From Adineta vaga (Eukaryota > Rotifera), in the NCBI GenBank assembly GCA_021613535.1, contig CP075496.1:7874001-7938000 (forward strand): a DNA stretch of 64,000 bases. The letters are read 5' to 3'. Made by a program: the position numbers and the translations under genes. Below are positions 51,985 through 62,007 of this stretch, one piece after another. The stretch's first letter is position 1. The number at the start of each line of letters is the position of its first letter. Under the pieces are notes generated by a model. It had not been told where the DNA came from. It saw only the letters and a list, made by a program, of their open reading frames with translations, and ran no database searches.

Positions 51985-52000
51985 CACACACACACACACA
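51985..52000. repeat. (CA)n microsatellite
   Basis: Eight CA units about 85 bp upstream of the TTC6-like start. Confidence 0.8.
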
Positions 52001-52084
52001 TATATGTTCTTTTAAATATTAAAATTTTGAACGTAGCTAATCAAAAAACTGGTTGATTTGCCATCCGTTAAACAATCCTTTGTA

Positions 52085-55000
52085 ATGACGACGACTAGTG
52101 ACCTAAAATCACGACCAGTAAAGAGTACTATGGGAGTGTTACCGATGCGTCAAAGTGAATCGATACCAGAATTAAATCTAGTTCATTTACGTGGCCGGTC
52201 AGTGATGCCATTAGATATGTCCGATGATGAATTTTCAAGTATTCGTGTAGGTGCAAATACACCAGTCACACCCAAACGTCTATTACCAATATCAGAAATC
52301 AGTCAAACGAATGCAAATGAACGACGTGAACGTTTACCAGCTATTTTACCAATGGTTGGAACAACTCATACGGCCGTTCTTCAAGAAAGGCAACCACTAG
52401 TGAAGCCAGTGATTCATAAACCAGTGATAAAAAGACGAAAGATTGATGTTGTTATTGTGGAAGATGAAGTAAATGAACGAAATACACCACGATCGGTCAT
52501 TAATCGTATGGTTAGAGAAGCACAATTATTAACTCAACCGATCGGTGCTAATCGAAGAGTATCTCAAAGTCGATTATCTGATAAACCACAGTAAGAGAAC
52601 AAATAATTTAGATTTAATTTTTTTCGTTTTATCGTCAAATCATAATATTATTTAGATCAATTATTACAACAACAAGTGGTACGAGTACTCAGCAACAATC
52701 ATCAACAACTCTTAGTGATGATCCAACACGTATAGCTGTAGAAAATCTAATAGCATCCATCAAATCGAAACAATTACAAGAAACACAACGACAATCTGAT
52801 CGAAAAATTCTTGATATTATTCATCGTGTGCTAGGCAGAACTATTGATCTTGTTTATGATGAAGATGAATACGAAAAAATTCAACAAGAACTTGAACAAC
52901 AACGACTTCTAGCTGAAAACGAATTTGAAACATCGAAATTAATTAATGCAGGAGGAGAAGAAGAAGAAGAAGAGGATGATATGACTGATATATTTCAAAA
53001 ATCTGGTGTTGATCGAATAGATACTGAAGTAGAACATGAGCAAGATCAACGAGAAGAATATGAAGATGAAGAAGAAGATATTGATGAACGTGATCAAACT
53101 ATTGGTGCTAGTGAATCTGTAGATGAAGACGATGAAATTGATATTACACGTGATCCACTCTATCATCATACATTATTGGAAGTTACAAATGAAGATGTTC
53201 TCAATGTTCGAGGTACTCAAATAAATGTTCCATCAACGTTAATGAAGAGAAATCAACGACGAACCACAAAACCCACTGAAAATGCAGGTCCAAATGTTCA
53301 TCATTTTTGTATTCAAATGTTTGATCAAGCCGATGTGTTACCAAAAGAGATACGTGCTATTACGCAATTATATCATCAACGTGCTCGCTTTCGAAATCAA
53401 CTCCCTTTTAGTGCTACTTATCATAAACATGGAGAACTACCAAACTTTCCTGCAAAAGAATTAAATGAAGAAAAGGAAATCGAAGTAGATAAACCTAAAC
53501 AGTAAGCAAATATTACCTAGAAGAAAATTAATTTTCACAGACAATTTGATTACATATGTTTAGTGCTCAACGAGTTTCATCCGGTATTCCTTCTATTCCA
53601 TGTGATAATTTAGTATCATTAGATACTGATCTTAATGTATGGCAAAATCGTGCAGCTAAATTAGTTCAACCAAAAATCGAAGGCACATCTGCTATTACAG
53701 ATGATCCTTATTTAATTCGTTTATGGGCACCAGCACCACCGAAAATGTATATTCATCCACGTCGTGTCAAAGAAAGTCTTTTCCCTCAATATACATCATC
53801 TGCACATTCAAAAGGTCTTAGTGACGATGAAGAGGAGAACTCTACGATTACTGGTGAAATGGAAAGAATGATAACAAATTTTAGTGAACGAGAAACATCC
53901 ATAGAAGAACGAATTATTCCTCCGATAATCAGATCATATAAATCTTTAGAACGTTTACCATCGACTGTCGATCATAGTAATGAATTTCAAATGCTCCCAC
54001 GAATGGTACGATCTACACGTTCATGTTCAAATTTATTAGTAGAACCTTTGATTAGTTTTGATACTGATCATATATTTACATTAAATGAAACAAAACATCA
54101 AATTCAAGCTCGAAAAACTGTACAAATAGAACCTATTCCACGATACCGCTGACAAATAATGAAATTTTAGTTATTCCATCAGAAACAGTTGATAGCACAG
54201 TTACAAAAGAAAGTCCAGGTAAGAATGGCAAACATTGTTGTTTGGTACCAACTGAAAATTTCATAATTCTATCTAGAACCAACTACTCATGAACAAAGTG
54301 TTGAGGCATCATCGAATGATTTTAAATATTTTCATAAAACAAATCGTTCTGCACATTACGAACAAGCAGTTGCTGCTGGTCGTCCTCATATATCAAGTGG
54401 TCGTCTACGAGCAGCAAAACGTTCTCGAAAAGATGTACATTATTGGGAACGTATTGATGCTATCGCTGCTCTTGCTTCTGCTCCTCCTCGTTATCCCGTT
54501 TTGTCTCGTCGAGAATCATTTCATGAAGCATTTTTCTACGAACGCTATCATCCACATGTAATTAAACAACAGTTTCGTCAACGACAAACAAGTCTGGAAC
54601 TTGGCAAACAAACATTTGATGGAATTATTAAGACACAATATAAATATGATGAGACACGTACTAAATCAGCTGGCAAACGTCTTTTAAATGAATTTGAATG
54701 GACACGTGATCTTTGGTATACATGGCTTGATGAATATATTGCTGAATTAGATAAACGAGAATTTAAAAGACAAGAAAAAGATACCAAGAGACAAAGTATT
54801 ATTCCACGTGCTCATGAAAGAGCAGCAGTATATGATGATGATGATGATGATGATGATGTATCTCGAAAAGGAACAAATAGTTCTGCCGAACCAATTGTCA
54901 ATCTTGAATTAGCTGATAGTGAAGAACGTCGTTTAATTGAAAATGAAATTCATCGTCTTACTATATTAATTAATCATAATCCACATGATGTATTTAGTTT

Positions 55001-58000
55001 AACAAGACGAGGTGGTTTATTACGTAAACTTGGTTTATTTCATGATGCTCTCAATGATCTTTCATTAGCAATCTATGTCGAACCATCATTTATGGATGCT
55101 TATTGGCAACGTGCACTTATTTATATGATATTTGAACATTATGATGAAGCATTAGATTCATTAAATATGTGTATTAAATTTAAAAAAACTCATGCTGGTG
55201 CTTATAAATTACGTGCCGATGTTTATGTCATTAAAAATGATTTAGCTTTAGCAAATGCGAATTATTCTCAAGCTATCCGGTATAATCCAACAGATCATGA
55301 AGCATATTTTCGACGAGCACAAACATACGAACGACGAAATGAAATTCTTCTCGCTATGGATGATTATGTACAAGTAACAAGATTAAATCCAAAAAATATT
55401 GAAGCATGGTAAGTTTTTTCAAAATTAAATTCTTTGGAACAAAAAAGAAGAATCCTTTTCAGGTATAAACATGCAATGTATTATTACAATTCTGGTAATT
55501 ATGATAATGCTATTGGTGATTTTAATGAATTATTAAAAAGACAAATAGATAATGTATCAGCACGTCTACATCGTGCTCTATCAAATTTTCATCTCGAAGA
55601 ATATCAATATGCATTAGCTGATTTCTCTGCTACACTTCATTATGATCCATCGAATTGGACTGCCTATTATTATCGTGGTTTACTTCTTCGTATATGTAAT
55701 CCAGCTCAGGCTTTACGAGATTTTAGTATATCTCTATTATTAAATTCTGAATATGATAATGTCGGTGCTTATCTTCATCGAGCTTTACTCTATTGTAAAC
55801 AAAATCAATATGAAGAAGCTATTGCTGATTATGAATCTGTGACTGTTCTTGATCGTGAACATGCACCTGCTCTATGCAATTTAGCTATAATTTATATGAG
55901 AAAAAATGCTCAGAAAGCGATTCAATTATTTACACGATCGATTCAAGCTGATCCAACATATGTTCGAGCTTATTTTTGTCGTGCTTATTTTCATAGTCAA
56001 CTTAATCAATATCAACAAGCATATTCAGATTATACGAAAAGTAAATGAATAGAAAAGATTTGAAATTCATATGAAATCTATTGCTTCTTTTTACTTTCAG
56101 TTTATCATATGTTTCCCGATCAAAATTCGTCGATGGTATTACGAGGAAATATGCTTTTAGCAATGGGAAAACTTGATTTAGCTTCATTTTGTGTTGAAGT
56201 TGCAGCAAACTTACAATCTTTATCTGGTCCCGAAGAAGATAGTTTACCATCGGCAATGAAAATGAGTGCATCAAGTTCTCAACAACAAGCAATTGTTCAT
56301 GCATTTCTCGAACATTATGATCGCGCATTATCAACTATGGAACATGAATGTTCACTTTCTCCCACAGCAGCTAATTTTCGTATGCTTGGTTCATTACGTA
56401 TCAAAGCAAAACGATTTGATGAAGCTCGTGAAGCATTTGAAAGATGTATACAAGTTTGTTTAAACAATTCTGCCGATCAAACTGAAGAACTTCATGGTGC
56501 ATATCTTGATTTAAGTAAATGTCTTATACAATTAAAACGTTATTCACAAGCTGTCGAACAATTAACTACACTTTTAAAACTTCAACATCCAAATCAAAGT
56601 GCCGAAGCATATTTACAACGTGGCATTGCTAAAATGAGAATGTTTGCACATTATAGTCCACAAGAATTAGCAAAATTATCATCAAGTAGACGACCATTAT
56701 TAGATATCAATAAATCACTTGTTATCGAACCAAACAATGCTGAAGCCTATGTTGCACGAGCTGCTTGGTAAGTATTTTTAAAGAGACGAATTTCATTAGA
56801 AAATAAAATAACTATGTTCTATTTTCTTTTCATATTCTAGGTATGCTCGATGTGAACGTTATTCTAAAGGTGTATTAAATTGTAACGAAGCTATTCGTTT
56901 ATGTCCAAATCTTGTGCGTGCATATCTTTATCGTGGTTGTTTGAAATATTCTATTCGTTTATATGATCATGCTATTAATGATTTAACGAAAGCTTTACAA
57001 ATTGATCCATCTTGTTCACATGGTTATTATAATCGAGCTTTATGTTATATTCGCCGTGGAAATCTTTCATATGCATTGAAAGATTTCGCTATCGTTCTAT
57101 GTCTTGCATCATCGATAAGAAGTAATAAAACTCAATTATTAGAATTAGAAACATATGTCAATCGTGGTTTATTACATTATGAACATAAAGATTTTCAAAA
57201 TGCACTAGTTGATTTTGAACATGCACTTGATTTAGTATTAAATTCTCGTGATGATAAAAAGATTTATACATTAAAACATCGATTGATCTATACAATTGGA
57301 CAATGTCATCATCGATTAGCACAATTTAATAAAGCTATTGAACAATTTTCTTCATCAGAAATTGCCGATCGTCTTATGAGTGATACTAATTATCGACATG
57401 ATGTATGGATTGCCTTAGGTAATGTTTATATGGATATGAGTGATAATAAATCAAAAGCAAAAGCAACAACATTTTTTCAACGTGTTATTCATGAAAATCC
57501 TTTGCATGAACATGCAAGATTACATTTAGGTTATTCATTACGACAACGTGATTATTATCAACGAGCATGGCTACAATTTTCAGCACTTCTTCGTCTTAAT
57601 CCAAAACATGTACGTGCATTAGAAGCACGTGCCATTGTTTGTTTACAAATGAATCATCCACGAGAAGCATTTATTGATCTCAATCAAGCTTTACATTTTG
57701 AACCATCATCTGCTCAACTATTAACAAATCGTGGTATTATTCAGCAATTTTTAGGTGACAATAGAAGTGCAATGTGTGATTATCGTGCAGCTATGCTTGC
57801 TGATCCACGAAATGCTTTTGCACATTATAATGCTGGAAATATACTTATGTTTCATGGACAATTTCTTCAAGCAATTAGTTTATTTGATCGTGTTCTAGAA
57901 ATTAATCCACGAGATGAAGCTGCTTTAACAAATCGTGCGATTGCAAAAGTTATTTTGAAACAATATGCAAGTGCTCGAGAAGATCTCGAATGTGCTGTTA

Positions 58001-58284
58001 GTATTTCACCATTAAGTGCTCATATTCATGTCGATCTTGGACAATTACTTTTAACTATCAATGAACCTGCAACTGCAGAAGAATATTTTACTAGAGCATT
58101 ACAAATTCGACCATGTGATCCAGCTGTATTAAAATGGCGAGGTGATGCAAGATCAAAACAAGAGGGTAAACAACAGGAAGCATTAGAAGATTATCGAGCT
58201 TGTGTAGAACTTACTGATGCATTACAATTAGCACGTAAACATGGACTTACTAAAACTCCAAAGAAAACAAAACGACGTTTGTGA
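52085..58284 (+). CDS. TTC6-like large TPR protein, with apparent frameshift
   Basis: Very long protein. The N-terminal third is disordered and charged, with acidic runs (EEEEEEDDM, 52955-52985) and conserved-looking patches (PELNLVHLRGRSVMPLDMSD). The central part has YWERIDAIAALASAPPRYP and ESFHEAFFYERYHPHVIK, then a (GAT)n-encoded Asp run at 54832-54858. From about 54910 to 58210 it is an almost unbroken set of some 20 TPRs (for example AYLYRGCLKYSIRLYDHAINDLTKAL, NAFAHYNAGNILMFHGQFLQAISLF). The layout resembles TTC6, a poorly studied animal TPR protein. ATG 52085 is the first in frame. Near 54141-54145 the frame jumps by one base without an intron; the frame after it continues through a good donor at 54219. 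The stop is TGA 58282-58284. Confidence 0.75.
54832..54858 (+). repeat. (GAT)n trinucleotide run coding poly-Asp
   Basis: Nine near-perfect GAT units within the TTC6-like gene, giving an Asp run; length variation would not break the frame. Confidence 0.75.
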
Positions 58285-58612
58285 TTCTATTATGTATTTT
58301 TCTTTTCGATTTTGCAAATGAATTATTTTTTTATTCTTTTCGTTCTTCGATGCTTTTACTAATATAAAAAAAAGAAACTGAAGTTGAAATTTATATTTTC
58401 TAAACAATGACATATACTAGAGATAATAATTCAAATCCGATCGTACATAAAATGAAGTGTTTATTAAATAGATCTCAATGAAAAGATGAACACCAACAAA
58501 ATGACAGAGAACAATACATTTCTGAACAGATCACTCTGTTAGTATTCAACAATTCGTTTTTCTTTTTTCACATTCTCATAAATATATATATATTACAAAA
58601 TAACAAAATACA
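58285..58612. other. Convergent intergenic region, 328 bp
   Basis: Shared 3' side of the TTC6-like (+) and PCID2 (-) genes. AT-rich; no gene is seen. Confidence 0.4.
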
Positions 58613-59881
58613 TTAACTAATTTGTTGAACTTTAGGAAATGGATCTTCTTTACTTAAGACAACGGTCATATGTTTATATGATATATACGCTTTAATACGA
58701 TTTTGACTAATTAATGTTGCCAAAAGAGTTGCACATTGTAATTGATCACATGATTCACCATGATTACTCCATTCAATTGCACATTTAAACGTATCAATTG
58801 AAATTTTATTTTCTTTATTCAATAATAACCAAACTTGACGAAAAAGATTTCGTACTGTTAATAAATATAATGTTTCCACATGAAGTAATAAACCTTTGGA
58901 AAGAAAATATTTATGATGAATTATTTTTAATATTTGATCAAATGTATATAATTGTCCTTGTTTAATTGCAAGTAATAAATCATAGAATTCATTTAGTTTA
59001 TATTTCGCTATAATTGACAATAATGGCGTATAACCAAATTGCATTTTAGCTATACAGAGATGAATTAAAATTGATGCTTTATTTTTCTTCATAAATCGAG
59101 GACAACGTTGAAAAATTGGATCAAAACATTCAGTTGCTTTACGATAATCATCTTTCAATAGACAAGATTTTCCTAAAAAGTAATCATAAGTCATTTTCTG
59201 ATCTTCTAATAGATAATGTCGATATTCTAAGGATTGTTCAGCAAATGAAAGTAATTGTTCACCAAGTTCATAACGTTTAATTCGATGGCATAATTTAAGT
59301 AATTGATTTAAAATTTGTATCGCACCCCATTTTTTCGACAAACGTTGTTCTGTACATCGATCACTTGTACATACACGAAATGCTTCAGTTAATAATTCAA
59401 TTGTTTTATTCACATTTGCTTCCGATGTTTGTCGATCATTATCAATAGATAAATCTGCAATTGTATTTGTACGTCCATCATTATCATTTGTAATAAACAC
59501 AGTAAAATAGTTTGCCAATAAACGTAGTTCAGTTAAAGTTAAAATAAATATTGGAATATGCCAATTTTTATTCTTACTTTCTTTGATAAGATCAAGTAAG
59601 GCTCGACAAAGTTGATATTGATATTGTAAAATATCATTTAAACGACTTTTATATAATAATGTTTGACAAATTTTAATATGATTTGTTAAAATTCCATTCC
59701 ATCCTTGTACAACTCGACCATATCTTTCAAATAAATCACATATATTCGATGACGATAATTTTTCGACATGACTTTTATGTCGTATACTTAATAAACTACA
59801 TAACATTGAACTATTCATTGCGAATATACCTTCATTGAATTCATCCAAATATCGTTGTAAATCATTTACTAACGTTGCCAT
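58613..59881 (-). CDS. PCID2: PCID2, PCI-domain subunit of the TREX-2 mRNA export complex
   Basis: Intronless 422-residue protein matching PCID2/Thp1, which works in TREX-2 at nuclear pores in mRNA export. Matching points are NWHIPIFILTLTELRLLANYF, AFRVCTSDRC, SKKWGAIQILNQLLKLCHRI, YDYFLGKSCLLKDDYRKA, ILIHLCIAKMQFG, TVRNLFRQVWLLL and the C-terminal winged helix with IKAYISYKHMTVVLSKEDPFP. Length is close to the human 399. The ATG at 59881 is directly preceded by TTTTATAG, an acceptor-like site. It is one of few intronless long genes in the window; the sequence shows no poly(A) tract that would prove a retrocopy. Confidence 0.93.
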   Translation of the reverse strand: MATLVNDLQRYLDEFNEGIFAMNSSMLCSLLSIRHKSHVEKLSSSNICDLFERYGRVVQGWNGILTNHIKICQTLLYKSRLNDILQYQYQLCRALLDLIKESKNKNWHIPIFILTLTELRLLANYFTVFITNDNDGRTNTIADLSIDNDRQTSEANVNKTIELLTEAFRVCTSDRCTEQRLSKKWGAIQILNQLLKLCHRIKRYELGEQLLSFAEQSLEYRHYLLEDQKMTYDYFLGKSCLLKDDYRKATECFDPIFQRCPRFMKKNKASILIHLCIAKMQFGYTPLLSIIAKYKLNEFYDLLLAIKQGQLYTFDQILKIIHHKYFLSKGLLLHVETLYLLTVRNLFRQVWLLLNKENKISIDTFKCAIEWSNHGESCDQLQCATLLATLISQNRIKAYISYKHMTVVLSKEDPFPKVQQIS

Positions 59882-59895
59882 CTATAAAATATGGA
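59882..59895 (-). promoter_or_regulatory. Acceptor-like site directly abutting PCID2 ATG
   Basis: On the - strand the bases before the ATG read ATATTTTATAG. Same pattern as at the Nudix and KRI1 starts. Confidence 0.4.
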
Positions 59896-60137
59896 TAGAA
59901 TTGAAGGAAGATGTACGTGTTTTTTTATTGTGAAAAATATAACATTATACACAAACAAAGCACTACACTAACGAAATAATACAAAAAGAAGAAAAAAAAG
60001 GAAAAAGAATAGTCTGATATGCAACAAATCATTGGAAGAAATTCATCACAATCGAAATTGAACTGAATGAAATTACTATCTCTAAGATAATAAAAGATTG
60101 AATCATTATTTAAATAGATTTAGAAGGATAAACATAC

Positions 60138-61255
60138 TTATGAAACTGAACGATTACTAAATGAAGATGGATGATGTGTTGTTGGTAATCGACCACGACC
60201 AACACCAGTTGCCAACATATTTCGACGAATATTTTCAAATTGAGAACTATCCAGAGAAAATACTATTTTACATAACTACAAAATAAGACATACTCGAGAC
60301 TAGCATCCGTGACATTATTCAATTGATTCATTCCTCCACCGAATACATCTGAATTATAAAAGGAATAAGATGTACAAACAAATTCGTTCATTATCTTCTT
60401 ACGAGCACTAGTTCGTTTTGGTTCAAATGAAGCAACTGTATGAGAGATGTGTTTTGGTGATTCTGTTACTGGTCGTGTTGATAATACACCATCACGATCC
60501 AAATAAGATGATTGTGGACGTGATGAAGCTGCTCTGCTTGGTATCGCACTTTCAGAAGAAAAAAAAACAATTATTCAAGACGATCAACTATCAATTGAAA
60601 CAATAACTTACGGTGTTACAGAATTTGACCACATTTCATTTTGTCTAGAATAGATCAGATGAACAAAAATATACGAATAATATTTGAGAAAAAATGTCGT
60701 ACCCATTCAGTTGTCTTAATTCATCATCATTGAAAATATGTCCTGTATGTGCTTCACGATCCCAATCTTCACCATTCACAAGAGTGGCCATTTGTCGTTC
60801 AGTTTTATCCGTTGTAGTGTCTTCCCAATCTAATCAAATAGAAGAAGGAAATATTCAGTTAAAAAACGTATGGATATATGCAACTATAGAATCAATCTTA
60901 CTGAAATCTCCCATGCCTCTAGCAATAGCATCATGCACAGCTTGATTATCTGGACAAGTTGACATATGTTTAAACAGTTCATTTGGTGTCGTTAAATGTG
61001 TTGCATTGAATGAACATTTAACACGACGAATATGTGGATTAGCCTTAACAATTAGAATCAAAATCATTATTTAGTATTTTTGTTTTAGTTAAATACCTTT
61101 GCACATCGCATAATATGATATTGAAATCGTTTTGCTAACACCTTGTGATCAGGATCATATGGGCAAAGCCTAGAAATGTTTCATTTCTCAATAAGATCTT
61201 TCGTTCCAAAATATATTCCTTACCAATAATCATCGGGATCACAATAAAGAGCCAT
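60138..61255 (-). CDS. GTSF1-like CHHC zinc-finger protein (longer paralogue)
   Basis: Two CHHC fingers open the protein: YWLCPYDPDHKVLAKRF+QYHIMRC and VKCSFNATHLTTPNELFKHMSTC. This is the U11-48K/GTSF1-type finger that binds RNA. GTSF1/Asterix acts with PIWI proteins in piRNA silencing. After the fingers come an acidic/Asp-Trp-rich region (NWEDTTT, NGEDWDREA) as in GTSF1 proteins, and a longer Ser/Arg-rich C-terminus ending with GRGRLPTTHHPSS. The start ATG is at 61255 (MALYCDPDDYW); introns at about 61170-61222, 61045-61096, 60833-60900, 60640-60703, 60560-60612 and 60232-60290 (approximate). The stop is TAA, plus-strand 60138-60140. It lies 89 bp downstream of a second, shorter CHHC gene. 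Confidence 0.8.
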
Positions 61256-61344
61256 AATATTGTCTTAAACTATGTAATCTACAAGAGTAAAGTAAAATGC
61301 ATGGAAACGTTTTATTGAAATAGAAGGAAATGGAAAATATCAGA

Positions 61345-61628
61345 TCAAGAAGCCGGATTATCTGGACATTCACAAAGATGATCATAATAACTTTGAGGTT
61401 TTATTTTATGTGTACCATTGAAAAGACATTTGATTATTTTCATTTCAGGATGATGCTAAGAAGAAAGGAGCAAAGAAAAAAAGTGGGTATATTTTTCTTC
61501 AGTTATATAAGTAAACGAACTTGTGAACATCGAAGAATATGATGTTTAAAATGATTCGATATTACTTTATGTGACGAATCAAATGGACAGGAAAGATATT
61601 CTCCGTCTTCAAATGCCGATGACGACAT
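61345..61628 (-). CDS. Small two-finger CHHC protein (GTSF1-like), 72 aa
   Basis: Only two CHHC fingers and nothing else: LSCPFDSSHKVISNHFKHHI+LRC, and IKCLFNGTHKIKPQSYYDHL+CEC. The start is ATG 61628 (MSSSAFEDGEY); one intron (about 61457-61519) joins CAA|CAT in frame. The stop is TGA, plus-strand 61345-61347. GTSF1 proteins normally have an acidic tail for PIWI binding, which is missing here. It may be a dedicated RNA-binding module or a partial duplicate of its neighbour. No in-frame join to the neighbour was found. Confidence 0.75.
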
Positions 61629-62007
61629 GTTAGAATTAGAATAGATGAGTAAAATTACAGACAATTCGTTATGCTCTGATGCGAATACGTTATAATTATA
61701 ATATTCATTTATTCATTCGTTTTTTAATTTGATGATGAGTCATAGAAATGATTTTCATCATCACATGTTGTTTTCAATTGTCAAATATAGTTTTTCGTTA
61801 GAGTAAAACAGAAAGATTGTTTTTTTGTAGTATAATTTTGATGGAATTTTTTGAACGCCATCTGTTCTTATTCAATGGTTATGTTAAATGGACGAATCGT
61901 ATAGCATCGTGTAAGAGTGAATGATAGTAAGAAAAAGAAAGAAAGAAAGAAAACGAAGAAATTTGTCACATTAATTCTTTCTCCAGCTAATAATTTCATC
62001 AGCCACG
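61629..62007. other. Divergent intergenic region, 379 bp
   Basis: Between the small CHHC gene (-) and PNISR (+). A TTCTTTCTCCAG acceptor ends at about 61985, 22 nt before the PNISR ATG. No gene is seen. Confidence 0.45.

Larger units (their letters stand above)
49242..52084. other. Largest gap, 2.8 kb
   Basis: Between the divergent Egalitarian-like (-) and TTC6-like (+) genes. It is AT-rich, with several A/T-biased frames whose translations are hydrophobic noise. It holds (CT)n at 50225-50250, (CA)n at 51985-52000 and a GC-rich hairpin at 50046-50073. An acceptor-like AACGTAG ends near 52036. It may hold long 5' UTRs and regulatory DNA; no gene can be supported. Confidence 0.5.
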
